A stretch of DNA of 64,000 nt from Lutibacter sp. HS1-25 (GCF_004121075.1 NZ_RHLN01000017.1:1-64000); one strand, 5' to 3'. Counted from the stretch's first letter, positions 18,085 to 27,035 are shown. The notes: generated by a model from the sequence alone, not told the origin. Numbers and translations: made by a program.

Positions 18085-20289
18085 ATGGGTAACATATCAG
18101 AAAAAACATTAATTGACTTAGAATTTTTTACCATTTTAAAAACGGTGAGCGAATTATGTATTTCTGATTTAGGCAAACAAGCTACTTTGGCAATTAAACC
18201 TATTTACAATAAAGAACTTTTATTGGCTGAATTGGCTCAAGTAAATGAATATTTATCGTCTTATTTAAATGACAACCGCATACCAAATCATTATTTTGAT
18301 GATATTCAGAAAGAAATTCATTTATTAAAAATTGAAAACAGTTATTTAGAACCTGCTGCGTTTTTAAAAATTTTAAACAATGTAACAACCATTTTTGAAT
18401 TGTTGAAATTTTTTAAAACACTCAAAACAATTTATCCTGTACTGTATCATTTTTCGGAAGAAATTGAATATCAAAAAACAATTACAGAAAATATACAAGC
18501 TGTAATTACCCCTTTTGCTGAAGTTAATGAAAATGCCTCGCCTTTATTAAGACAAATTAGAACTGAAATGAATGCCATTCGTGGTAAAATTGGATCGAGT
18601 TTTGCAAGGGCTTTAGCGCAATACAACAGCGCTGGTTATTTAGATGATATTAGAGAATCTGTTGTTGACAATCAGCGTGTTTTGGCTGTTCAGGCAATGC
18701 ACCGACGAAAAGTAAAAGGAAGTTTATTGGGTAGTTCTAAAAGTGGAAATATTGTTTTTATTGCGCCAGAAGCAACTTTGCAATACAACCGAGAATTACA
18801 AAATTTAGCCTATGATGAACACGAAGAAGTTGTTCGAATTTTAAAAGAATTGTCGAATTCGTTACGAGAATTTACGTCTGATTTAATTGAATATCAAAAC
18901 TATTTAACAAAATTAGATGTTATTGGTTCAAAAGCAAAATATGCTAAAAACATACAAGCTTGTTTACCTAAAATTACTTCGGAAAAAAAGATTTATTTAA
19001 GAGATGCTTACCACCCTATTTTAGTTTTAAAAAATAAAAAACAACATATAAAAACGGTTCCACAAACCTTAGAACTAAATGAAAAACAGCAAATTATTGT
19101 TATTTCTGGACCCAATGCTGGTGGAAAAAGTATTACCTTAAAAACCATTGGTTTGTTACAAGTAATGCTTCAAAGTGGCTTGTTGATTCCTGTTCACGAA
19201 CGTTCTGAAACTTTTATTTTCGATACAATTTTAACCGACATTGGAGACAATCAATCTATTGAAAATCAATTAAGTACTTACAGTTATCGTTTAAAAAATA
19301 TGCGTAACTTTTTACGCAATTGTAATGAACATACCTTATTTTTAATTGATGAATTTGGCACAGGAAGTGATCCTGAATTGGGCGGTGCTTTGGCCGAAAT
19401 ATTTTTAGAAGAATTTTATTATAAAAAAGCTTTTGGTATTATTACCACCCACTACTCTAATTTAAAAGTTTTGGCAAGCGAATTAGAAAACGTAGCCAAT
19501 GCAAATATGCAGTTTGATGAAAAAACACTGGTACCTTTGTACAAACTGTTTATTGGACAAGCTGGTAGTTCTTTTACTTTTGAAGTTGCACAAAAAAATG
19601 GGATTCCGTTTAGCTTAATCAACAAAGCAAAAAAACGGGTTGAAGGTGAAAAAGTGCGTTTAGACAAAACCATTTCTAAATTGCAAAAAGAACGCAACAA
19701 ATTACAATCGACTTCAGAAGATTTAGAAAAAGAAAAAACCATTGCTATAGAAAAATCAGAAATTTTAACTGAACAGCAACAGAAAATTCAAGACAAATTA
19801 GAAAGTTTCCAGGAGTTATATGATAGCAATCAAAAAATGCTTTCATACGGAAGAAAATTAAATGAATTGGTTCATAAATACTTTCAAACAAATAACAAAA
19901 AACAATTTACAGCAGATTTTAACAAATGGGTTGCTATTGAAAAAACCAAGTACTTGAAAAAAAATCCGCCAAAACCTAAAACCAAAGCTGAGAAAAAACA
20001 AGTAAAGGTTGAAGAAAAAAAGATTGAAGAAAAATTAAAAGTTATTGAGCAAGAAGTTGTTGTTGAGGTTGTTAAAGTTAGAGAAGAAAAACAAAAAGAA
20101 GCCAAAAAAATAGCCAAACAAAAAGCAGACTATGTTTTTAAAGTAAATGATCGTGTTAGAATTATTGATAGCAGTTCTAACGGTGTGATTGAAAAAATTG
20201 AAAAAAACAACGCATTTATCAACTATGGTTTTTTTACAACCAAAACAACTTTAAATAAACTAGAGTTGGTTCAGGCTGCAAAAAAATAG
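18085..20289 (+). CDS. mutS2: MutS2-family ATPase lacking the Smr nuclease domain
   Basis: The 734-residue protein has the MutS2 core and clamp regions, the Walker A VISGPNAGGKSITLKTIG (about 341-358), a Walker B/D-loop LFLIDEFGTGSDPELGG (about 419), and a His in IITTHYSNLKVLA. A long charged coiled coil (about 500-690, including a Lys/Glu-rich stretch near 630-660) and a small C-terminal barrel-like segment VNDRVRIIDSSSNGVIEKIE follow. The C-terminal Smr endonuclease domain of Bacillus or Thermus MutS2 is absent and the frame ends cleanly. MutS2 acts in recombination control or ribosome rescue rather than mismatch repair. Without Smr, any cleavage would have to come from another protein. Confidence 0.9.
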   Translation: MGNISEKTLIDLEFFTILKTVSELCISDLGKQATLAIKPIYNKELLLAELAQVNEYLSSYLNDNRIPNHYFDDIQKEIHLLKIENSYLEPAAFLKILNNVTTIFELLKFFKTLKTIYPVLYHFSEEIEYQKTITENIQAVITPFAEVNENASPLLRQIRTEMNAIRGKIGSSFARALAQYNSAGYLDDIRESVVDNQRVLAVQAMHRRKVKGSLLGSSKSGNIVFIAPEATLQYNRELQNLAYDEHEEVVRILKELSNSLREFTSDLIEYQNYLTKLDVIGSKAKYAKNIQACLPKITSEKKIYLRDAYHPILVLKNKKQHIKTVPQTLELNEKQQIIVISGPNAGGKSITLKTIGLLQVMLQSGLLIPVHERSETFIFDTILTDIGDNQSIENQLSTYSYRLKNMRNFLRNCNEHTLFLIDEFGTGSDPELGGALAEIFLEEFYYKKAFGIITTHYSNLKVLASELENVANANMQFDEKTLVPLYKLFIGQAGSSFTFEVAQKNGIPFSLINKAKKRVEGEKVRLDKTISKLQKERNKLQSTSEDLEKEKTIAIEKSEILTEQQQKIQDKLESFQELYDSNQKMLSYGRKLNELVHKYFQTNNKKQFTADFNKWVAIEKTKYLKKNPPKPKTKAEKKQVKVEEKKIEEKLKVIEQEVVVEVVKVREEKQKEAKKIAKQKADYVFKVNDRVRIIDSSSNGVIEKIEKNNAFINYGFFTTKTTLNKLELVQAAKK

Positions 20290-20316
20290 GGAATTTTAAA
20301 AAAGGTATTTCTTTAA

Positions 20317-20895
20317 TTAATTTGGATCAATTTTGATATGGTATTTTGCCAAAAGTCCACTAACAGATTGTAAAGAAAATTTAGCACCTTTAATTTGATT
20401 TTTTTCTGGATCAATCGTAAAATTAAACGAATTTCTTAAATCGGCTCCTTTTAAATTTGTATTGTCAAAAATGGCATTAAGCAAATCGCAGTCGTTAAAA
20501 ACAGAAAAACTCAAATCACATTCGGTAAAATCTACTTCCTGCATTTTACATTTTGTAAACACTGTTTTTGAAATTTTTTGATGATAAAATGAAGCATCAT
20601 TTAATTGGCAATTTTCAACTTTCATAGAAAAAGTAAAATCACTACATTTTTCAAAATGCAAACCCAACATTTTACAATCTTTAAACAACACATTGTTAAT
20701 TATTGTTTGACTAAGATTGGCCATACTTAAATCACAATCGTAAAATTCACAGTCAATAAATTGAATTTCAGACAAATTAGCATTTAAAAAATTACAATTT
20801 AAAAAAGTACACAACTCATATTGTCCTTTTTCAAGTCTGTTTTTCAAAAAGTCTTCTCTATCAAATGTTTTTTCTTCTACAAACAAATGTTTCAT
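20317..20895 (-). CDS. Pentapeptide-repeat protein
   Basis: The protein has 192 residues from ATG 20895; a TTG start at 20913 would add six residues. It is built of A(D/N)LXX-like pentapeptides with alternating Cys/Phe/Leu core positions, such as CNFLNANLSEIQF, CDLSMANLSQ, CDLLNAIFDNTNLKGADLRN. These fold as a right-handed quadrilateral beta-helix. The Cys-rich core matches the bacterial group that includes QnrB/MfpA-like and many unassigned cytoplasmic proteins; there is no clear gyrase-binding signature to call Qnr. It is the last gene of the MATE operon on the minus strand, 46 bases after the small acidic gene. Confidence 0.88.
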   Translation of the reverse strand: MKHLFVEEKTFDREDFLKNRLEKGQYELCTFLNCNFLNANLSEIQFIDCEFYDCDLSMANLSQTIINNVLFKDCKMLGLHFEKCSDFTFSMKVENCQLNDASFYHQKISKTVFTKCKMQEVDFTECDLSFSVFNDCDLLNAIFDNTNLKGADLRNSFNFTIDPEKNQIKGAKFSLQSVSGLLAKYHIKIDPN

Positions 20896-20941
20896 TTTAC
20901 AAAAAATAGTCAAAAAAAGCTGACAATCAGTAATTTATAAA

Positions 20942-21172
20942 TTAATCTTTTTGGTAGCGTTCCATTTCACGATCGTAAAACTCGCTGGCTTGTTCAATTA
21001 GTGTAGCAACTTGCACTTCCAATTCTTCTTGATCTTCACCATCAAAATCTTCCCACCATTCAATTTCATCATCAACTAAATTGATTAAAAATCGTGGAAA
21101 CTCAGTATGAATTACAAAAATAGCATCTGCACAATCTGTATTATCTCCAAGTAAAAATTTAGGTAATTCCAT
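20942..21172 (-). CDS. Small acidic protein in the MATE operon, unknown function
   Basis: A 76-residue protein, highly acidic, with VDDEIEWWEDFDGEDQEELE in the middle and helical ends. No signal peptide or membrane segment. It overlaps the 3' end of the MATE gene by 14 bases, so it is translationally coupled to it. The compact coupling and good codon use support a real gene. I recall similar short proteins beside MATE genes in other flavobacteria, but no function is known to me. Confidence 0.8.
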   Translation of the reverse strand: MELPKFLLGDNTDCADAIFVIHTEFPRFLINLVDDEIEWWEDFDGEDQEELEVQVATLIEQASEFYDREMERYQKD

Positions 21173-22517
21173 TTTTCTGTTTTATTAATTTATTTGTTAA
21201 ATAATTAAATCTTAAGAACAACATAACTGCCGAACTTGTTAAGGATATAAGCAAACCTATCCAAATGCCAAAAGTACCCAAATTTGTATTGCGCACCAAA
21301 TAATAACTTAGCGGAAAACCAATAATCCAATAGGCAATAAAGGTAATAACCGATGGTATATTTACATCTTGCAAACCTCTTAAAGCACCTAAAATTACAG
21401 CCTGTAAACCATCAGACAATTGAAACAATGCTGCAATTAGCAATAAACTTGAAGCAATTTCTATCACTTCTAAATTCTCTGTAAAAATGGTTGGCAATAT
21501 GTTTTTTAATATCATAAACCCTATAGAAAAAGTAGTCATGATTAATAATATCAACAAAAAATTAGAAAATGCTATTCGGCGTAATTCCACATAATTTTTC
21601 AATCCTTTTTGGTTACCAACCCTAATAGTTGCAGCAACTCCAAGCCCAACTGCCACCATAAATGTAGAGGACGAAAGTTTTAATGCAATTTGATTTGCTG
21701 CCTGCGGAAAAGCACCCAAAGTACCTGCTAATAAAACTGCCGAAGTAAATAAACCAACTTCAAACAACATTTGTAAAGCTGTTGGAAAACCTAATTTTAT
21801 AATTTTTCTAAAAATTGTTTTTTTAATTTCCGCCAATTGCAAACGTTTCATGTAGATGGCAAATTTTTCTTTTCTGGCCAAAACCACGTATAAAAAAACA
21901 AGCATTACAACTCTCGAAATTAAAGTACCAATGGCAGCACCAACCAATTCCAATCTAGGGAAAATCCAAAAACCATAAATCAATACAAAATTCAATATTA
22001 CATTAACCACGTTGGTTAAAATTGTAGCCCACATTGCATATTTTGTTTGCGACAAACCATCGGCAAACTGCTTAAAACCCTGAAAAATCATCAACGGAAT
22101 CATAGAAAAAGCGACAATTTCATAATAAGGAATCGCTAAAACTACCACTTCATCTGGTTGATCTAAATGGTATAAAAGAGGTTTCAACAACAATAAAGTC
22201 AAAAACATTCCAACACCAATAAGCGTAGTTAAAATAAGTCCGTGCTGAAAAATACTGCGTCCTTTCTCCTTATCTCCTGCACCATCAGACTCTGCAATTA
22301 AAGGCGTAATAGCAAAAGAAAATCCAACACCTACAGAAAAAGCAATAAAAAACAAACTATTTCCCAAAGAGGTAGCCGCCAATTCAACAGCGCCTAGCCT
22401 ACCCACCATAATATCATCAACCAAACCAACCAAAATATGCCCTAAAGACCCAAGCATTACCGGAGTCGCAAGTTTTAAATTGTTCTTAAATTCGGAAGTG
22501 TATTTTTGTAAAGTCAA
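21159..22517 (-). CDS. MATE-family efflux transporter (NorM-like)
   Basis: The 452-residue, 12-helix inner-membrane antiporter has the two MATE halves; VMLGSLGHILVGLVDDIMVG and ATSLGNSLFFI are family-typical, as is the second-half QIALKLSSSTFMVAVGLGVAATIRVGN. These proteins export organic cations or drugs using Na+ or H+. The start is TTG 22517, because the family's N-terminal amphipathic segment (YTSEFKNNLKLA) lies before the first ATG. Two small genes follow in the same direction with overlap or a short gap. The substrate is not predictable. Confidence 0.95.
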   Translation of the reverse strand: MTLQKYTSEFKNNLKLATPVMLGSLGHILVGLVDDIMVGRLGAVELAATSLGNSLFFIAFSVGVGFSFAITPLIAESDGAGDKEKGRSIFQHGLILTTLIGVGMFLTLLLLKPLLYHLDQPDEVVVLAIPYYEIVAFSMIPLMIFQGFKQFADGLSQTKYAMWATILTNVVNVILNFVLIYGFWIFPRLELVGAAIGTLISRVVMLVFLYVVLARKEKFAIYMKRLQLAEIKKTIFRKIIKLGFPTALQMLFEVGLFTSAVLLAGTLGAFPQAANQIALKLSSSTFMVAVGLGVAATIRVGNQKGLKNYVELRRIAFSNFLLILLIMTTFSIGFMILKNILPTIFTENLEVIEIASSLLLIAALFQLSDGLQAVILGALRGLQDVNIPSVITFIAYWIIGFPLSYYLVRNTNLGTFGIWIGLLISLTSSAVMLFLRFNYLTNKLIKQKNGIT

Positions 22518-22537
22518 AATTGTGTATTTTCAGCGTG

Positions 22538-22545
22538 CAAAGATA
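22538..22545 (-). promoter_or_regulatory. -7 box of the MATE operon (TATCTTTG on the minus strand)
   Basis: CAAAGATA on the plus strand reads TATCTTTG on the minus strand, 20 bases upstream of the TTG start at 22517, leaving a short leader. This supports transcription starting close to the TTG codon. Confidence 0.5.
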
Positions 22546-22663
22546 CGGTAAATATTATTCAGAATATTGCAGTTACAATTGAATAGTGAATGCTATAAGC
22601 TAACAAGCTGTTAAATTTGTAAAATAAAACATCTGTTAATTACTTTAAAAATCATATTAATAT

Positions 22664-22761
22664 GGGCGTTCCCTTTCAGGTCGTGCTTTCCACTATATCT
22701 TTTTTACCATTTCACTGCGTTGCATGGTAAAAAAGGATGCCGTTGCAATCACTAACGCGGG
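22664..22761. repeat. Intergenic nested stem-loop repeat (GGGCGTT...AACGCGGG)
   Basis: The 98-base unit starts GGGCGTTCCC and ends CTAACGCGGG. GCGTT (22666-22670) pairs with AACGC near 22754-22758. An inner perfect 11-base-pair stem pairs TTTTTTACCAT (22700-22710) with ATGGTAAAAAA (22724-22734). It is much richer in G+C than its flanks. I recognise the layout (GGGCGTT, a TCGxGCTxTCC block, T-run stem, AAAAAGGATGCCGTTxCAATC, CTAACGC) as a dispersed repeat seen in many flavobacterial genomes. Its function is not known to me. Confidence 0.7.
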
Positions 22762-22943
22762 TTTCATAAAAACATAGCATTATAAAACAACCTTTCGTAT
22801 TTAATAAAATTTGTTTTGCAAATTGTAATGTAACTTTCAAAAATTCAGCATATAAACTTTCAAACTATATTTTTGTATAAATAAAATCTATTTCAACATA
22901 AAATATTAGAATTACATTAACAATATTTACCTGTTTTAATGAT

Positions 22944-22951
22944 TACATTTG
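22944..22951 (+). promoter_or_regulatory. -7 box of the 2-Cys peroxiredoxin gene (TACATTTG)
   Basis: TACATTTG matches TAnnTTTG and lies 40 bases before the ATG at 22992. No OxyR-type or PerR-type operator could be confirmed by eye. Confidence 0.5.
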
Positions 22952-22991
22952 TATCACAAAAAATAAATATTCACAATAAAAATTTATAAAA

Positions 22992-23624
22992 ATGGCAGTA
23001 TTAGTAGGTAAAAAAGCACCAAATTTTAGCGCACAAGCAGTAGTAAACGGAATGGAGTTTGTAGACAACTATTCGTTAGAACAATTTGAAGGAAAAAAAT
23101 ATGTAGTATTGTTCTTTTATCCAAAAGATTTCACATTTGTATGTCCAACAGAATTATTTGCTTTTCAAGAAAAATTAGCAGCATTCGAAAAAAGAAATGT
23201 ACAAGTAGTTGCTGTATCAACAGATACTGAACAATCTCACTGGGGTTGGTTACAAATGGCTAAAAATGATGGTGGTATTAAAGGTGTTACTTATCCTTTA
23301 GTTGCTGATACAAACAAAACAATCTCTAAAAATTACGACGTTTTAGCTGGAGATTATTTTTACGATGACAACGATCAATTACAAGCTAGCGGAGAATTAA
23401 TTGCTTACCGTGGTTTATTTTTAATTGACAAAGACGGAATTGTACGTCACCAAGTAGTAAACGATTTACCTTTAGGTAGAAATGTTGATGAAGCTTTAAG
23501 AATGGTAGATGCATTACAATTTAACGAAGAACACGGAGAGGCTTGTCCTGCAAACTGGACTTCAGAAAAAGAAGGATTAAAAGCTACTCACGAAGGAATT
23601 GCTGATTATTTATCAAAAAACTAA
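22992..23624 (+). CDS. Typical 2-Cys peroxiredoxin (AhpC/Prx1 type)
   Basis: The 210-residue protein has the peroxidatic motif FYPKDFTFVCPTE (Cys near residue 51) and the resolving Cys in GEACPANW near the C-terminus, so it is a typical 2-Cys enzyme that reduces H2O2 and organic peroxides. The QSHWGWLQMAKNDGG and GKDG-type strands fit the Prx1/AhpC subfamily. No AhpF partner is adjacent, so reduction by thioredoxin is likely. It is followed by a terminator and then by a second peroxidase gene with its own promoter, so the two are neighbours rather than one operon. Confidence 0.97.
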   Translation: MAVLVGKKAPNFSAQAVVNGMEFVDNYSLEQFEGKKYVVLFFYPKDFTFVCPTELFAFQEKLAAFEKRNVQVVAVSTDTEQSHWGWLQMAKNDGGIKGVTYPLVADTNKTISKNYDVLAGDYFYDDNDQLQASGELIAYRGLFLIDKDGIVRHQVVNDLPLGRNVDEALRMVDALQFNEEHGEACPANWTSEKEGLKATHEGIADYLSKN

Positions 23625-23645
23625 TACTAACTAATTTAAATTGCC

Positions 23646-23680
23646 AAAACTCTCGAAATTTTTCGGGAGTTTTAGTTTTT
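23646..23680 (+). terminator. Intrinsic terminator after the 2-Cys peroxiredoxin
   Basis: A 13-base-pair stem (AAAACTCTCGAAA at 23646-23658 with TTTCGGGAGTTTT at 23661-23673, one G-U pair) followed by a T-rich tail. It ends just before the next promoter box at 23686. Confidence 0.82.
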
Positions 23681-23685
23681 TAAAC

Positions 23686-23693
23686 TAACTTTG
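23686..23693 (+). promoter_or_regulatory. -7 box of tpx (TAACTTTG)
   Basis: TAACTTTG matches TAnnTTTG and ends 21 bases before ATG 23715. The in-frame TTG at 23691 lies inside this box and so cannot be the start, which fixes the start at 23715. Confidence 0.6.
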
Positions 23694-23714
23694 ATAATCT
23701 TAAAAAAATATATT

Positions 23715-24212
23715 ATGACAAAAATAACATTAAAAGGAAACCCTTTTAAAACAGTTGGAAAATTACCAAAAGTTGGTAAAAAAGCACCAAAATTTAATTT
23801 AGTAAAAGCTGATTTATCTACTGCTAAATTAAAAGATTTTAAAGGTTCAAAAGTAATTTTGAATATTTTCCCAAGTATAGACACTGGTACTTGTGCTGCA
23901 TCTGTTAGAAAATTTAACGAAGAAGCTGGAAAATTAGAAAATACAAAAGTTTTATGTATTTCAAGAGATTTACCTTTTGCTCAAGCTCGTTTTTGTGGTG
24001 CTGAAGGTTTAGAAAATGTGATTACTTTATCTGATTTTGCAAAAGGAAAATTTGGAAAAGCTTACGGCTTAACAATTGAAAACGGTCCATTGGCAAACTT
24101 ACACTCTAGAGCAATTGTAATTATTGATGAAAAAGGAAATGTAGTTTATACTGAACAAGTTCCTGAAATTGTTGACGAACCAAATTACGAAGCTGCACTA
24201 AAAGCTATTTAA
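23715..24212 (+). CDS. tpx: Thiol peroxidase (Tpx, atypical 2-Cys peroxiredoxin)
   Basis: The 165-residue protein has the Tpx signature [19 protein letters not shown] with peroxidatic Cys, and the resolving Cys in [13 protein letters not shown]. The opening [21 protein letters not shown] is also typical. In E. coli it is a periplasmic or cytoplasmic lipid-hydroperoxide peroxidase recycled by thioredoxin; no signal peptide is present here. The stop is followed after 3 bases by dgkA, so the two are probably co-transcribed. Confidence 0.96.
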   Translation: MTKITLKGNPFKTVGKLPKVGKKAPKFNLVKADLSTAKLKDFKGSKVILNIFPSIDTGTCAASVRKFNEEAGKLENTKVLCISRDLPFAQARFCGAEGLENVITLSDFAKGKFGKAYGLTIENGPLANLHSRAIVIIDEKGNVVYTEQVPEIVDEPNYEAALKAI

Positions 24213-24215
24213 TTA

Positions 24216-24584
24216 ATGAATACAGAAAGTAATTTTTTTCTAAACAGAATTAAAGCGTTTAAATACGCTGCCAAAGGTTTTTGGATTTTAATTACTTCTG
24301 AAAATAGCATTATAGCCCAAGTTATTATTGGATTGATAATGACTGTAATTGGGTTTTTAATGAATCTTTCTGCTACCGAATGGATGTTCCAAATATTTGC
24401 AATTGGAATGATTTTGGTAGCAGAATCATTAAACACCGGTATTGAAAAATTAGCCGATTTTGTACATCCTGATTTTCATAAAGAAATTGGCAGAATTAAA
24501 GATATTTCTGCGGGAGCTGCCTTTTTTGCTGCAATAATTGCTGTAATTATAGGATTAATAATTTACTTACCTAAATTTTGCTAG
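24216..24584 (+). CDS. dgkA: Diacylglycerol/undecaprenol kinase family protein
   Basis: The 122-residue protein has three transmembrane helices and the family signature AESLNTGIEKLADFVHPDFH followed by KDISAGAAFFAA, containing the catalytic Glu and the nucleotide-binding Asn/Lys. It phosphorylates a membrane lipid alcohol (diacylglycerol in Proteobacteria, undecaprenol in Gram-positives). For the flavobacterial branch the substrate is not settled by sequence. It starts 3 bases after tpx and ends 52 bases before ftsK, which has its own promoter box. Confidence 0.95.
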   Translation: MNTESNFFLNRIKAFKYAAKGFWILITSENSIIAQVIIGLIMTVIGFLMNLSATEWMFQIFAIGMILVAESLNTGIEKLADFVHPDFHKEIGRIKDISAGAAFFAAIIAVIIGLIIYLPKFC

Positions 24585-24612
24585 GAAACAATCTTCAATC
24601 GCATTAATTTTA

Positions 24613-24620
24613 TATTTTTG
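24613..24620 (+). promoter_or_regulatory. -7 box of the ftsK operon (TATTTTTG)
   Basis: TATTTTTG fits TAnnTTTG and lies 16 bases before the ATG at 24637, which gives a very short leader. The -33 TTG is not found at standard spacing. Confidence 0.45.
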
Positions 24621-24636
24621 TGACATAATTGTATTC

Positions 24637-27009
24637 ATGGCAAAAAACAAAACAACATCACCTAAAACACCTAAAAAACCTCGCTTTCAAAAAACAAAAC
24701 TGTTTTTAGAGAGTAGACAAACTCAAACTATTTTTGGTTTGTTTTTAATGGCGTTTTCTATATTTTTATTTGCTTCATTTATATCGTACCTATTTACTTG
24801 GCAAGAAGATCAAAGTCAGATTGCAAGATTTACAGATAAAGCTGTGAATGTAAAAAATCTATTAGGTAAACTTGGCGCATCATTAAGTAATTTATTTATC
24901 TATAACGGCTTTGGTGTTGTTGCTACTTATTTTCCAATATTGCTGTTTTTTTCTGGCTATTATATCTTTTTAAAAGGAACTTTTAAAAAAATGAGAAGTA
25001 ACTGGGGATGGGGTATTTTAGGAATGCTTTGGTTTTCAATTTCTTTTGGTTTTTTAGCACATAAAAATCCAAATCTTAGCGGTGTAGTTGGTTACGAGCT
25101 CAATATTTATTTACAACAATTTTTAGGAAAAACAGGTTTAATTATTTCGTTGTTATTTTTAGCAATTTCATATTTGGTAATGCGTTTTAAAATAACACCT
25201 GATAATTTTAAAAAAGAAATTGCTTTAAATGTTGATGAAGAAATTCCACCAATAATTTCAGTTCCAAATACTGCGGAAGAAAAACCGATAATTCTTGAAA
25301 AGCCAATTTTAGTAAAAAATGAAGTTGTTGAGAAACCTTTAGAGTTAACTTTAGAGAAAAAAGAACCTGAAAATGTTGTTACTAAACCAATTTCAAAAAC
25401 CATTTTTGAAAAAACAGAACTGGAAGATGATGTTGCTATTGATGTTGAAGAAATTGTTGAAGAAACACATGTAGAAGAAAATTTATCTGACCAATTGGTA
25501 AAAGATTTTGGTGAATTTGACCCTACACTTGAATTAGGAAATTTTAAGTTTCCAACTTTAAATCTTTTAAAAGATTATAACGAAAGTATTTCGGTAGATC
25601 AAGAAGAATTAGAAGCCAACAAAAATAGAATTGTTGAAACGCTTAACAACTACAATATTGGTATAGACCGTATAAAAGCAACTGTTGGACCAACAGTAAC
25701 TTTGTACGAAATTGTACCTGAAGCTGGTGTTAGAATTTCAAAAATTAAAAATTTAGAAGACGATATTGCCTTATCCTTATCTGCAATGGGTATTCGTATT
25801 ATTGCGCCAATTCCAGGAAAAGGAACCATTGGTATTGAAGTACCAAACAAAAAACCAACAATGGTTTCTATGAAATCGGTTATTTCTTCAGCAAAATTTC
25901 AAAATTCAGAAATGGAATTACCAATTGCTTTAGGAAAAACAATTTCAAACGAAACTTTTGTAGTTGATTTAGCAAAAATGCCTCACTTATTAATGGCAGG
26001 TGCTACAGGTCAAGGAAAATCTGTTGGTTTAAATGCAGTATTAACTTCATTACTTTATAAAAAACATCCTGCTGAAGTAAAATTTATTTTGGTAGATCCT
26101 AAAAAGGTTGAATTAACATTGTTCAACAAAATTGAACGTCATTATTTAGCAAAACTTCCTGATACAGACGAAGCCATTATTACAGATACTACAAAAGTAA
26201 TTAACACGCTTAATTCTCTTTGTATTGAAATGGACAACCGTTACGATTTGCTTAAAAACGCAATGGTTAGAAACATAAAGGAGTACAACGCTAAATTTAA
26301 AGCTCGTAAATTAAATCCTAACGACGGACATAAATTTTTACCTTACATTGTTTTGGTAATTGATGAGTTTGCCGATTTAATTATGACCGCTGGTAAAGAA
26401 GTTGAAACGCCCATTGCCCGTTTGGCACAATTAGCGCGTGCTATTGGAATTCATTTAATTGTAGCAACTCAAAGACCTTCGGTAAATGTAATTACAGGTA
26501 TTATAAAAGCCAATTTCCCTGCAAGAGCTGCATTTAGGGTAACATCTAAAATAGATTCTAGAACCATTTTAGATACATCTGGAGCAGATCAATTGATAGG
26601 AAAAGGTGATATGTTATTTTCTGGCGGAAGTGATATTGTGCGTTTACAATGTGCTTTTATAGATACGCCTGAAGTTGATAAAATCACCGACTTTATAGGC
26701 TCACAACGTGCTTATCCTGATGCTCATTTATTGCCAGAATACAATAGTGACGAAGTTGGCACAAGTCTTGATATTGACATTAGCGAAAGAGATCAGTTAT
26801 TTAGAGATGCTGCTTTACTAATAGTTCATGCGCAACAGGGTTCTGCGTCCCTATTACAAAGAAAATTAAAATTAGGATACAACCGTGCTGGTAGATTAAT
26901 TGACCAGTTAGAAGCCGCTGGTATTGTTGGTCCTTTTGAAGGAAGTAAAGCAAGACAAGTACTTGTACCTGATGAAATGTCTTTAAATAAATTATTAGAT
27001 AACGAATAA
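24637..27009 (+). CDS. ftsK: DNA translocase FtsK
   Basis: The 790-residue division-associated translocase has four N-terminal transmembrane helices (about 30-190), an acidic linker (about 195-300), an alpha domain, and the RecA-like motor with Walker A AGATGQGKS (about 457) and Walker B IVLVIDEFADL. The C-terminal gamma winged helix is ALLIVHAQQGSASLLQRKLK, which reads KOPS-type sequences. The linker is short compared with E. coli FtsK. It clears and resolves chromosomes at the septum. It heads a compact run with LolA-like, LptF/G-like, ribB and DUF4369 genes (gaps of 26, 5, -11 and 15 bases). Confidence 0.97.
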   Translation: MAKNKTTSPKTPKKPRFQKTKLFLESRQTQTIFGLFLMAFSIFLFASFISYLFTWQEDQSQIARFTDKAVNVKNLLGKLGASLSNLFIYNGFGVVATYFPILLFFSGYYIFLKGTFKKMRSNWGWGILGMLWFSISFGFLAHKNPNLSGVVGYELNIYLQQFLGKTGLIISLLFLAISYLVMRFKITPDNFKKEIALNVDEEIPPIISVPNTAEEKPIILEKPILVKNEVVEKPLELTLEKKEPENVVTKPISKTIFEKTELEDDVAIDVEEIVEETHVEENLSDQLVKDFGEFDPTLELGNFKFPTLNLLKDYNESISVDQEELEANKNRIVETLNNYNIGIDRIKATVGPTVTLYEIVPEAGVRISKIKNLEDDIALSLSAMGIRIIAPIPGKGTIGIEVPNKKPTMVSMKSVISSAKFQNSEMELPIALGKTISNETFVVDLAKMPHLLMAGATGQGKSVGLNAVLTSLLYKKHPAEVKFILVDPKKVELTLFNKIERHYLAKLPDTDEAIITDTTKVINTLNSLCIEMDNRYDLLKNAMVRNIKEYNAKFKARKLNPNDGHKFLPYIVLVIDEFADLIMTAGKEVETPIARLAQLARAIGIHLIVATQRPSVNVITGIIKANFPARAAFRVTSKIDSRTILDTSGADQLIGKGDMLFSGGSDIVRLQCAFIDTPEVDKITDFIGSQRAYPDAHLLPEYNSDEVGTSLDIDISERDQLFRDAALLIVHAQQGSASLLQRKLKLGYNRAGRLIDQLEAAGIVGPFEGSKARQVLVPDEMSLNKLLDNE

Positions 27010-27035
27010 ACTAAAGTTATAAATTACTCAAAAAA

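Larger units (their letters stand above)
22518..22991. other. 474-base intergenic region with repeat and divergent promoters
   Basis: This is the longest gene-free stretch of the window. It contains the MATE operon promoter box near 22540, a stem-loop repeat at 22664-22761, and the peroxiredoxin promoter box at 22944. The rest is AT-rich with no open frame. Confidence 0.6.

Noticed and set aside
20317-20895. Qnr quinolone-resistance protein
   Set aside because: The pentapeptide pattern alone is not enough; the loops typical of Qnr are not visible and the repeat tower is short.
22664-22761. Possible integron attC site (GGGCGTT...AACGC)
   Set aside because: The outer arms resemble attC core sites, but there is no integrase gene, no cassette array and no second core pair in the window; the T-rich inner stem fits the flavobacterial repeat instead.
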